The notes beneath the pieces were generated by a model. The model did no database searches. It was not told the origin of the DNA and saw only the letters and a program-made list of their open reading frames with translations. DNA of 64,000 nucleotides from Pseudomonadota bacterium. GTDB lineage: Bacteria; Pseudomonadota; Gammaproteobacteria; Steroidobacterales; Steroidobacteraceae. Positions 8,751-16,026 of the stretch are shown piece after piece. Where the stretch lies: contig JAJYDK010000001.1 of NCBI GenBank assembly GCA_021777555.1, positions 62,001 to 126,000 on the forward strand, read 5' to 3'. The stretch's first letter is position 1; each line of letters opens with the position of its first letter. Position numbers and translations under genes: made by a program.

Positions 8751-8851
8751 CGGCATCTCCTCTCGAGGATCGGGCCTGCGCATCGCCCCTGCAAAGGGAA
8801 ACTATACGGGATCCACGCGCGCCCCGGTATAGGGGATCATCGCAGCGCGCC

Positions 8852-9598
8852 TCAAAGCTCCTGGCGGGTGGGGCGATAGAGGATCTCGTTGATGTCCACT
8901 TCATCGGGCTGGCCGATGGCGAAGGCGACGGCCCGCGCGAAGGAGTCGGCGGGGATCGCCACGGCCTCGTAGAACTTGTGGATGTCCGAGTTGACGTCCG
9001 GCTCGGTGATGCTGTCGGGGAGCTCGGAGCGCACTGCGCCCGGGGAGATGATGGTGGTGCGGATGTTGTAGGGCTTGACCTCCTGGCGAAGCCCCTCGGA
9101 CAGAACCCGGACCGCGGTCTTGGTGGCCGCATACACCGAGCTTCCGGGACGCACCTTGTGGCCGGCGACCGAGGACACGTTCACGATGTGTCCGGATTTG
9201 CGAAGCTTCATGTGCGGCAGCGCTGCGGCGATTCCGTACAGCACCCCTTTGATGTTGACGTCGATGGCGCGGTCCCAGTCCTCGATCTTGAGCCGCTCGA
9301 GAGGCGAGAGGGGCATCAGTCCGGCGTTATTGATCATGACATCAATACGGCCATACTTCTCCACGGCGGTATCGACCAGGCGCTTCACCTGATCGCTGTG
9401 AGTCACATCCGTCGTGATCGCGAGCGCCTTGGCGCCGCCCGCGCTGAGCTCCTCGGCGAGCGCATTGATGCGTTGCGCGCGTCGCGCCCCGAGGACGATG
9501 GTGGCGCCTTTCGCACTCAAGTGACGCGCCGCAGCCTCGCCGAGCCCGCTGCTTGCGCCGGTGATGACGATGATCTTGCCCTGGATGTTGTCGCTCAT
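8852..9598 (-). CDS. SDR family NAD(P)-dependent oxidoreductase
   Basis: A 248-residue classical short-chain dehydrogenase. It has the cofactor motif TGASSGLG at about residues 13-20, the structural motif NNAG (about 90-93), the catalytic Ser in VNVSSVAG and the YAATK active-site motif. An Arg pair (GARRAQR) after the second beta strand suggests NADPH preference. It resembles the NADP-dependent serine/3-hydroxy acid dehydrogenase group often annotated without known substrate. It precedes the DUF302 gene in the same direction; the two may be cotranscribed but there is no functional clue. Confidence 0.88.
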   Translation of the reverse strand: MSDNIQGKIIVITGASSGLGEAAARHLSAKGATIVLGARRAQRINALAEELSAGGAKALAITTDVTHSDQVKRLVDTAVEKYGRIDVMINNAGLMPLSPLERLKIEDWDRAIDVNIKGVLYGIAAALPHMKLRKSGHIVNVSSVAGHKVRPGSSVYAATKTAVRVLSEGLRQEVKPYNIRTTIISPGAVRSELPDSITEPDVNSDIHKFYEAVAIPADSFARAVAFAIGQPDEVDINEILYRPTRQEL

Positions 9599-9698
9599 CA
9601 GGTGACTCCTTGCGCCGGTGGTGCCGGGCTCAGCGCCCGACCCTGCGGTTCAGGATAGGCCAGGCGGATTCCTTTGGGTAGATGCCGGAAGCAGCACA

Positions 9699-9734
9699 GA
9701 AAAACGCCCCTCCCGGGTGAGCGGGAGAGGCGTT
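9699..9734 (-). terminator. Rho-independent terminator after the HETIE-motif gene
   Basis: On the minus strand a 13-base stem (AACGCCTCTCCCG pairing with CGGGAGGGGCGTT, one mismatch) is followed directly by TTTTT. It lies about 70 bases past the stop of the secreted-protein gene at 9807. Confidence 0.8.
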
Positions 9735-9806
9735 CGGCCCGCCTCCCGCGGCCGGGGTCGTTGCACCCCGGTCGCGGTCGGTCAGGATCCGAGGCGGGCG
9801 GTTACC

Positions 9807-10967
9807 TCACTGGAAACCATCACCGGGCGAGGTGGCGCAGCCGTGCTGTGAGTTGCTGTATTCCGGCTGGATCGCATACCAGTGACCGTTCAGGTTGACG
9901 GTGCTCGGGTCGAAATACACGGTCGGGCTCGTGCCCGGCGTGGCCGGCGGCGCGGGATTCCACTGAAGGAAGCTGCACTCGTCGCCGATCTCCTGTCCGA
10001 ACAGGCCATTGGCGAGCTCATTCCACCATCCGGTCGGCCAGTAGCCGGCCACGTTCGGGTCGGTGATGGTCTCGATGGTCTCGTGCGAGAGCACATTGTT
10101 CGTCGAGTCCACGAGCGGCCCGTTCGGCGTCTGCGGCCGGACCGAGCAGCCGCCGACATTCTGGAACGGCTCCACGGTGTAGAGCGTGTCGCCGACGCCC
10201 GGCAGCACCGCCGTTCCGTGATAGGCGCAGAACACGAACGTGCCCGGATCATCGGGCGAATAGCAGGACGTGGCGCCCGTGCACTCGTCCTGGCCCGGCG
10301 GCAGGAAGACGTCGTAAATGGCGTGGTAGCCGGATGGCAGACCGAGCTCAGTCACCGCGTAGTAGACGATCGTCTGCATATCCAGATCGGAGTACGTGGT
10401 CGTGCCCGTGTAGGGCGACGTCGAAGGATACGAGACCTCGATGATATCGCGTGATGGCCGATAGCGATCGCCATCGTGGGCGTGCACGTACTGATCGACG
10501 ACGTGAATGAATCTGCTGCTGCCCAGGTCACTCAGGAACTGGTGCGGATGCCCCCAGCACGTCGCGATGGAGTTGCAGGATCCGGAGGTCGGCGTGTTCA
10601 CGAAGATCAGGACTTCCTTCGCGGATTGCACGACCTGGCCGCCGTGGTACTGCAGATCGCCCGGGTAACGGGTTCCGTGCACGCCCCATCCCGAGGAGTC
10701 GCCCCCGAATCCCGGCCCGCCGGGGCCGGCCATGGGACCCATGGGCGTGCTCAGGCGGCTGCGCCGCTTCGCCGCCCAGCCCGCCGGAGTATTCGCCTGC
10801 ATCAGGTGGGCGCCGGAATTTTTCGCATGACTCGCGAGGTACGGGGCGAAGCCCGAGGGGTTCACGGTCAGCTTGAGCACGCGTTCCTGCTGCGCGTGGG
10901 CCGCCGAGCAGGCGAGGAACGCCGCCGCCACAGTGAGCGGAAGCCGGGGAAAACGCAAAGATCGCAT
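9807..10967 (-). CDS. Secreted protein with HETIE/EIGDEC motif, metalloprotease-like or EXORDIUM-like
   Basis: A 386-residue exported protein. Start ATG 10967 has GAGGAG seven bases upstream and gives a clean signal peptide (MRSLRFPRLPLTVAAAFLAC to AHAQ). The C-terminal half contains LSHETIETITDPN followed by a Trp-rich stretch and GQEIGDECSFLQW. This arrangement (H-E-x-x-E-x-x-T-D-P, then E-I-x-D-x-C) recurs in uncharacterised bacterial secreted proteins and resembles the SHE-x-x-E motif of EXORDIUM/PHI-1 proteins; a zinc site is plausible but unproven. At least eight cysteines suggest disulfides. It stands alone with its own terminator and a long upstream gap. Confidence 0.7.
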   Translation of the reverse strand: MRSLRFPRLPLTVAAAFLACSAAHAQQERVLKLTVNPSGFAPYLASHAKNSGAHLMQANTPAGWAAKRRSRLSTPMGPMAGPGGPGFGGDSSGWGVHGTRYPGDLQYHGGQVVQSAKEVLIFVNTPTSGSCNSIATCWGHPHQFLSDLGSSRFIHVVDQYVHAHDGDRYRPSRDIIEVSYPSTSPYTGTTTYSDLDMQTIVYYAVTELGLPSGYHAIYDVFLPPGQDECTGATSCYSPDDPGTFVFCAYHGTAVLPGVGDTLYTVEPFQNVGGCSVRPQTPNGPLVDSTNNVLSHETIETITDPNVAGYWPTGWWNELANGLFGQEIGDECSFLQWNPAPPATPGTSPTVYFDPSTVNLNGHWYAIQPEYSNSQHGCATSPGDGFQ

Positions 10968-11385
10968 GGTGCTACTCCTCATTCGTGTCATTTCGTGTTG
11001 TTTCTGTCTGACCGGATGACGCGTCGTTGAACGGGTCAACCGGGGGCGCCCCGCCGTGGATCCGACCCCGCTCCTTTGAAAAGCGGTGTTGCTCCCGAGT
11101 TGGAAACTCGCCACCCGCCTCATCCCCCTGGGCATGGAGGGATACCCCGGAAAGTTGGTCTTCTTCTGGCCGCCTCCCTGGTGCGGGCAACTTGGAGGGG
11201 CAATATAACCAAACCGCGCACACTTTGCGCGCGTGTCCTGTGTCATTTTCGGGTTTTCAGCCGGTGCGCACCGGCGCCGGGCCGCCCGGAGCGCGCGGCA
11301 AAATCAAGCTCTTCCTAGACGAGCGAGTCCGGCCAAACGGCACGCGGTCGGCGGATTTTTTTTTCGCCGCCGCCCGGCGCGGCGC
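10968..11385. other. 418-base gap without a gene
   Basis: This region separates the ATPase-hemerythrin gene from the HETIE-motif gene. On the minus strand TATATT at 11207-11202 could be a -10, which would give the secreted-protein gene an untranslated leader of over 200 bases; no known riboswitch was recognised in it. A T9 tract at 11356-11364 lies between short GC arms, but on the minus strand it reads as A9, so it does not terminate the ATPase gene. Confidence 0.4.
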
Positions 11386-13509
11386 TCAAGGGCGAAAGAG
11401 GCTGTACAGCTCGTCCTCTTGCGCGAAATGCAGCGTCAGGATCGCATGCAGCCCGTAGAGCAGGCGGCGCAGGTCCCGGAGGTCCTCCGGCGCCGGACCC
11501 AGCGGGGGCAGGTGCTCCACGAGTCGCCCGAAGAGACGGCTCAGGCGCCGGATCTCGTTGTGCGTCTGGATGAGCGGGCCGGTCGGGTTCTCGCCCTTCA
11601 GCATTTTCTCGATGATCGGGTAGGCGGTCTGCTGCTCCTCGTTCTCATGGGGCAGCAGCTCCGTCTCGAGCATGTGGCGCAGCTGCTCGAGGCGGGAGCG
11701 CGCCTCGGCGGCCGGCAGGGTGTCGAGTTGTACGGCGAGGGTGGCGAGCTCGCTCACCCGGGGTCTGAGCGAGCGGTGGTGGCTCGCGAGGCCCTCGGCC
11801 AGGCCGCGCAGCTCGGGCCTCGCGGCGCCCGTGCCGCGCTCGCCCCCGAGCGCGCGCAGGGCGTTGAGAATGACCAGGATGTCGATGACCTCCTGCAGGA
11901 GCGCGCCGGCAACGGGCGCGATGAAGCCCGCGGCGGCGAAGGACATCGCCACCAGAGAAAGCCCCATGCCGGCGATCACGCTCTGCAGGGCGATCGCGCG
12001 GGTGCGCCGGGCAATGCGCACCGCCTGCGCGACGCCCTCGAAGCGGTCGGAGGTCAGGACCACGTCCGCGGCTTCCGAGGCTGCCGTGGCGCCCCGCGCG
12101 CCCATCGCGATCCCGACATCGGCCAGGGCGAGCGCTGGCGCGTCGTTGATTCCATCGCCGACCATGGCGAGGACGCCTTCCGAGCGCAACTGGCGAATGA
12201 CATCGACCTTCTCCTCGGGTGCGCGCTCGGCGAACACCCTGTCGACGCCGAGGACGTCGCCGACGAGCTCCGCGACATCCGGATGATCGCCCGTGACCAG
12301 GTGGATGCGCTCGATGCCGATGGCTCTGAGCTCGCGCAGGACGCGTGCCGTCTCCGGACGGATGGGATCATGCAGGAGCAATGCTCCGCAGAGCTTTCCG
12401 TCGATCGCGACAAACACCCCCGATGAGCCCTCGACCGCGGTGCGCAGCTCCACCGAGCGCAGCGTCGCCGGGTCACTGTCGGGGGCGACGAAGCGTCTCT
12501 GGCCGACCGCGACACGGTGCCCCCCGAGCTCTCCGCGGATCCCGCTCCCCATCTGCTCCTCGACACCGGCCGGGAAGCTGAGATCGAGGCCGCGATTGCG
12601 CGCCTCGGCGAGAATCGCCGGTGCGAAGGGATGAACGGAGAGCTGCTCGAGGGATGCGGCGTGGCGAATGAGCTCCTCCGGGGAGCAGGCGCCCACGGTC
12701 TCCACGGCGACGACTTCCGGGCGGGCGGAAGTGGCCGTGCCCGTCTTGTCGAGCACGAGCACGCGCGTTCGCGCAAGGGTCTCGAGCGCGGCGCCTCCCT
12801 TCATGATGATGCCGCGGCGTGCGGCGCGCGATATTCCGGCAATGATGGCCGCGGGTGCGGCCAGGATGAGCGGACAGGGGGTGGCGACCACGAGCACCGC
12901 GAGCGCCCGCAGGGGGCTCCCCGAGGCCAGCCAGGCGGCGGCGGACCCGATGAGGGTCAGGGCGAGAAAGGCGAACGCGTAGCGGTCCGCGAGGCGCACG
13001 AACGGCGCCTTGGAGTTCTCGGCGGCGCGCACCAGACGGATGATGCCCGCGTAGGTGCTCTCGGAGGCGATCGCGGTTACCTGCAGCTCGAAGGGGCCTG
13101 CGCAGTTGCTGCCGCCGCTGCGCACCGGGGTGCCGGGCTCGAGCCTGACGGGTCTTGATTCGCCGCTGAGCGAGGACTCATCGAGCACCGCGGTGCCCGA
13201 GTGGATCATGCCATCCACCGGAACGACTTCACCCGGCTTCACCACCAGCAGATCGCCGAGGCCGACGTCATCGACCGGAATGTCGATGAAGGCATCGCCT
13301 TGCCGGCGGTGTGCGAACCTCGGCGCCCGTCTAAGCAGTGCGCTCAGCTCGCGTCGCGCCCGCGCGCTCGCAAAGCTCTCGAGCGCCGTACCGCCCGTGA
13401 GCATCACCGCGATGACCGCTCCAGCCAGATATTGGCGCAGCAGCAGCGCGCCTCCCATCGCGAGGATGGCGATGACATCGACCCCAACCTCCCCGCGCAG
13501 CAGCCGCAT
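11386..13509 (-). CDS. P1B-type metal ATPase fused to a C-terminal hemerythrin domain (P1B-5-like)
   Basis: A heavy-metal P-type ATPase, 707 residues from ATG 13509. Visible are the actuator loop SGES (115-118), the membrane metal motif TPCPL (T210-L214), phosphorylated D254 in DKTGT, the HP motif (H293-P294), GDGIND (451-456) and six membrane helices. Residues about 570-707 form a hemerythrin-like domain with ligands near H578, H621/E625, H650, H688 and H694/E699. TPC plus a C-terminal hemerythrin is the P1B-5 pattern, whose studied members respond to nickel and iron. The frame stays coding-like for about 50 residues upstream (two further membrane helices) without ATG, GTG or TTG, so the true start may be a CTG near 13665. 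It is last in a three-gene operon. Confidence 0.88.
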   Translation of the reverse strand: MRLLRGEVGVDVIAILAMGGALLLRQYLAGAVIAVMLTGGTALESFASARARRELSALLRRAPRFAHRRQGDAFIDIPVDDVGLGDLLVVKPGEVVPVDGMIHSGTAVLDESSLSGESRPVRLEPGTPVRSGGSNCAGPFELQVTAIASESTYAGIIRLVRAAENSKAPFVRLADRYAFAFLALTLIGSAAAWLASGSPLRALAVLVVATPCPLILAAPAAIIAGISRAARRGIIMKGGAALETLARTRVLVLDKTGTATSARPEVVAVETVGACSPEELIRHAASLEQLSVHPFAPAILAEARNRGLDLSFPAGVEEQMGSGIRGELGGHRVAVGQRRFVAPDSDPATLRSVELRTAVEGSSGVFVAIDGKLCGALLLHDPIRPETARVLRELRAIGIERIHLVTGDHPDVAELVGDVLGVDRVFAERAPEEKVDVIRQLRSEGVLAMVGDGINDAPALALADVGIAMGARGATAASEAADVVLTSDRFEGVAQAVRIARRTRAIALQSVIAGMGLSLVAMSFAAAGFIAPVAGALLQEVIDILVILNALRALGGERGTGAARPELRGLAEGLASHHRSLRPRVSELATLAVQLDTLPAAEARSRLEQLRHMLETELLPHENEEQQTAYPIIEKMLKGENPTGPLIQTHNEIRRLSRLFGRLVEHLPPLGPAPEDLRDLRRLLYGLHAILTLHFAQEDELYSLFRP

Positions 13510-13680
13510 CGAGGCGGACGCCGTTGCGAAGAGGAGGACGATGCCGGTGGCGCCGATGAGGGCGGCGCGGGCCGCCTGCGGCGCTCCGAGCGCGTGCGCG
13601 GTGAGCCCGACGACGAGGCCGAGCAGCGCCGCCCCGAGGAGAGAGTATTCCCGGTAGGTCTCCAGGGAGCCGCCGCGCGC
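13510..13680 (-). other. In-frame upstream extension of the metal ATPase lacking a standard start codon
   Basis: Between a TGA (13683-13681) and ATG 13509 the ATPase frame reads as coding: ETYREYSLLGAALLGLVVG, then a second hydrophobic segment AALIGATGIVLLFATAS running directly into the annotated start. Third codon positions are almost all G or C as in the gene. No ATG, GTG or TTG occurs; the best start is CTG 13665. These would be the first two of eight helices typical of P1B ATPases. Confidence 0.55.
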
Positions 13681-13688
13681 TCAGCGAG

Positions 13689-14600
13689 TCACAGCGGAGG
13701 GCCGCCGCGCCGGGCACGCTCTTCTTCGCGGTTTCCGCGTCGCTCCGGGGGCTGTTTCTCGCGGCTCCCGTGCTGCTGCGGGCCGCCGCGCTCGCGCGGG
13801 GGCGCGCTGCCTCCGGGAGGCCGGTTCCCCCAGGGGGCGCGAGAGCCGGGCGCCGAGGCGCCGGGGCGCTGCGCCGGCGGACGACCCGCTTGTGAAGGCG
13901 CTGCGCCGCGAGCCGATTCCGGCCGCCGGTACTCGGGGCGCCCGGCGCGCGGCGGTTGATTGGGGCCAGGCCCGAACTGCCGGGGAACGGGAGCCCGATT
14001 GCGGTCCCGGCGATCCTGGGGACGATAGGGGTAGTAGCGATTCTCGAGGGCGCGCTGCCGGGCGGGATCCGGATAGCGGCCCCGTGAATACCCCCGTTGG
14101 TACTGGGGCAGAGGCGCGCGAGGCGGCATCTGGTGCCGGTCCCAGCGGTCCCAGCCGGGCCGGCTGCGCTCCCACCGCGGTCCCCAGCGCTCCGCCCAGC
14201 GAGGCGGCGCCCCGCGGTTCCAGTGGAGGAAATACGGGGGCGGGGCGCGGTAGTAGAGGATCGGGATCCTCAGGATGAAATCCGGAACCATCTCCGGCTG
14301 GACCAGGTACCAGGGGCCGTCGTACCAGGTGCTCGAATACCATTCATCGCCCGTATACACCCAGTAGAGGCCATCGTAGAAGAAGAGATTCGCGTCCAGA
14401 TCCGGCGCGTAGTACACGGGATAGCCGGGCACGGGCAGCAACTGCGGGTAGGCCGGCACATTGATGCCGATCCTGACACCGGGCAGCGAGACGCCGAGGC
14501 CGAACTGCACCTGGGCGGCCGCCGCCGTGCCAAGCCCCGCGAGCACGAGGGTGGCGGCGATCGCCACGCGCGAGCGCCAGATCAATGATCGAGCTGACAT
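13689..14600 (-). CDS. Secreted Tyr/Trp/Pro/Arg-rich protein, unknown
   Basis: A 303-residue protein with a signal peptide (SRVAIAATLVLAGLGTAAAA). Residues about 45-125 are a Tyr/Trp-rich segment (GYPVYYAPDLDANLFFYDG, then WVYTGDEWYSSTWYDGPWY) seen in many unnamed proteobacterial envelope proteins; the second half is a disordered Pro/Arg/Gly-rich tail. It is the middle gene of an operon: the small beta-rich protein ends 12 bases upstream and the metal ATPase frame opens just after its stop. Periplasmic or surface location is inferred; no catalytic motif is seen. Confidence 0.75.
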   Translation of the reverse strand: MSARSLIWRSRVAIAATLVLAGLGTAAAAQVQFGLGVSLPGVRIGINVPAYPQLLPVPGYPVYYAPDLDANLFFYDGLYWVYTGDEWYSSTWYDGPWYLVQPEMVPDFILRIPILYYRAPPPYFLHWNRGAPPRWAERWGPRWERSRPGWDRWDRHQMPPRAPLPQYQRGYSRGRYPDPARQRALENRYYPYRPQDRRDRNRAPVPRQFGPGPNQPPRAGRPEYRRPESARGAAPSQAGRPPAQRPGASAPGSRAPWGNRPPGGSAPPRERGGPQQHGSREKQPPERRGNREEERARRGGPPL

Positions 14601-14612
14601 GGCTGTCTCCGT

Positions 14613-15035
14613 TCACCTGCGGCGCGGGCGGCTCCACAACGGGTAGCCTTGCGCATCGCGAAGCACGAGTGTCTCATTGCCTCTTCTCACCTGGGCTGCG
14701 ACCAGTACCACTTTGCCTCGGTAGGTGATCCGCGAGCCGGTCACTTCGATGGTGTCATGAGGCGCGATCTTGAGCGCCTGTTTGTCCAGGTACCCGCTGG
14801 GGCCGAGGTGCACCGAGAGCTCACCCGTGCGCGTCTTCAGCGTGAGGTGAATCCCCGCGAAGCGGCCCCTGCCGGTCACGCGCTCGATCGCGAGCACGCT
14901 TCCGGAGACCGTCTCGACCGTCTGCGGATTGTAGTATCTGCTGTAAGCGCGCCCCGGGCCACCTTGGGCGAGCGCCCCGGTGGGAGCGATGAGGCCGGCG
15001 CTGACCAGGGCAAGGGCTGCGATGAATGATTTCAC
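14613..15035 (-). CDS. Small exported beta-rich protein, paralogue of 15219-15626
   Basis: A 140-residue protein starting at GTG 15035 with GAGG six bases upstream. A signal peptide (VKSFIAALALVSAGLIAPTGALA) precedes a compact domain: ETVSGSVLAIERV, HLTLKTRTGELSVHLGPSGY, APHDTIEVTGSRI, LVAAQVRRGNETLVLRDAQG, ending GYPLW. The layout (VHLGP, D.IEVTGSR, LRDA.G.PLW) is that of small periplasmic OB-fold-like proteins, also resembling the MamS/MamX-type domain; function unknown. A divergently transcribed paralogue lies 183 bases away. It heads the operon ending in the P1B-type ATPase, which hints at a metal- or redox-related envelope role. Confidence 0.8.
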   Translation of the reverse strand: MKSFIAALALVSAGLIAPTGALAQGGPGRAYSRYYNPQTVETVSGSVLAIERVTGRGRFAGIHLTLKTRTGELSVHLGPSGYLDKQALKIAPHDTIEVTGSRITYRGKVVLVAAQVRRGNETLVLRDAQGYPLWSRPRRR

Positions 15036-15109
15036 GATGGACCTCGCGATCGGCACGGCACCGGCTGCAGTTTTTAGACGGATCAGGGCACGGATTCGAT
15101 CCGGGGATG

Positions 15110-15143
15110 TACCTAATTGCGCCCATCCGGGCTGCCTTAGGTA
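15110..15143. promoter_or_regulatory. Inverted repeat TACCTAA/TTAGGTA between divergent paralogues
   Basis: TACCTAA (15110-15116) and TTAGGTA (15137-15143) form a perfect 7-base inverted repeat with 20 bases between the arms, placed between the two divergent paralogous genes. A related AGGTAG...CTACCTAAT pair precedes the sorting operon at 16027, so a shared regulator is possible. The protein that binds is unknown. Confidence 0.45.
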
Positions 15144-15218
15144 GCTGTCCCGATCCCCGCGGCGCAGCGGCGGCGGTAAAAAAGCCGCGAATCCTCCCAT
15201 GCCCCGCGAGGCCGGATC

Positions 15219-15626
15219 GTGAAAACGCTCATTATTATACTCGCTGCCGCCGCCGTCGTGACCTACGCCTTGCCGGGCGAGTCCCTCCTCGATCGGGCGA
15301 GGAGGATCGCGAGGGGCGGCAAGCGCGTTCTGGGTGAGGTGCTCGCGGTGGACCAGGTCGCCTACGGCCGGGGCAGATACTACGGCGTCCGTCTGCTGCT
15401 GAAGACCTCCCAAGGCAAGCTCCCGGTGTACCTCGGTCCCAGTTGGTTCGTGAACAGTCAGCCGATGAAGGTGCGGCCGCACGATGTCATCGAGGTGACC
15501 GGCGCGCGAGTGACCTGCGAGGGGAGGCCGACCCTCATCGCCGCCGAGATCAGGAAGGGGGGCGAGAGCCTGCGCATCCGCTCGGGCGAGGGCCTGCCGC
15601 TCTGGCGCCGCTCGCGAGGGGAATGA
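15219..15626 (+). CDS. Small exported beta-rich protein, paralogue of 14613-15035
   Basis: A 135-residue protein starting at GTG 15219 (GAGG seven bases upstream). The N-terminus is a short signal peptide or anchor (MKTLIIILAAAAVVTYALPG). The domain matches the divergent neighbour: GEVLAVDQVAYGRGRYYGV, LLLKTSQGKLPVYLGPSWF, RPHDVIEVTGARVT, IAAEIRKGGESLRIRSGEG, ending LPLW. The two are clearly paralogues from an inverted duplication. As in its partner no catalytic residues are evident; a structural or ligand-binding periplasmic role is likely. It appears to be monocistronic, followed by a 400-base regulatory gap. Confidence 0.78.
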   Translation: MKTLIIILAAAAVVTYALPGESLLDRARRIARGGKRVLGEVLAVDQVAYGRGRYYGVRLLLKTSQGKLPVYLGPSWFVNSQPMKVRPHDVIEVTGARVTCEGRPTLIAAEIRKGGESLRIRSGEGLPLWRRSRGE

Positions 15627-15730
15627 GCGACCGCGCACCCGGGAGCGCGCGGCGACCGGGTGCCGCGCCGCGCCCGCCATCGCGCCATCATCCGCTCCGT
15701 CACTGACATAACTCACCACCGCGCGAGCCA

Positions 15731-15749
15731 ATGCCGGAGACCTCGGCAT
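15731..15749. repeat. Inverted repeat ATGCCG-N7-CGGCAT
   Basis: ATGCCG (15731-15736) and CGGCAT (15744-15749) are perfect inverted arms separated by 7 bases, in the gap upstream of the sorting operon. They could be an operator; no regulator is assigned. Confidence 0.35.
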
Positions 15750-15761
15750 GCGGCAATCCGT

Positions 15762-15789
15762 GTCAGTGCCTACCGGTCAATGCCTACCG
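15762..15789. repeat. Adjacent 14-base direct repeat
   Basis: GTCAGTGCCTACCG (15762-15775) is followed immediately by GTCAATGCCTACCG (15776-15789), differing at one base. Tandem operator half-sites are the simplest reading, upstream of the operon that begins at 16027. Confidence 0.45.
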
Positions 15790-15888
15790 CCATGAAGAGG
15801 GGCTTCGCGGCGGAGCTCCGGGCCGGGATCGCGCGCGGGAAGGAGCGCGGCTCGCGGCATGCGTCAGATGTGGGTGTTGTGTCGTGGG

Positions 15889-15928
15889 AGGTAGGCGATT
15901 ACGCGGCGCCGGTCGCTCGAATCTACCT
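15889..15928. promoter_or_regulatory. Upstream region of the sorting operon with AGGTAG/CTACCT inverted repeat
   Basis: AGGTAG (15889-15894) and CTACCT (15923-15928, continuing AAT) are inverted arms 28 bases apart, about 100 bases before the GTG at 16027. They resemble the TACCTAA/TTAGGTA pair at 15110-15143. The rest of 15627-16026 has no credible gene. Confidence 0.4.
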
Positions 15929-16026
15929 AATCGATGTCATATGGGTCCGTATTGAGGCGGCACGGCATGACGGAAAGAATCGTGGCCAGTGCGACGGCAA
16001 CCGCCGTCGATTCGAGGAGACATGTC

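Noticed and set aside
10980-11000. GTGTCATTTCGTGTTGTT as another Pho box
   Set aside because: Wrong strand for the adjacent gene, second half-site poor and no -10 at the expected place.
10968-11250. Long leader of the HETIE-motif gene as a riboswitch (c-di-GMP or glycine type)
   Set aside because: None of the conserved core sequences of those classes could be found by eye.
11340-11385. T9 tract between GC arms as terminator of the ATPase gene
   Set aside because: On the ATPase (minus) strand the tract is A9, so it cannot form the U-run; on the plus strand no gene ends there.
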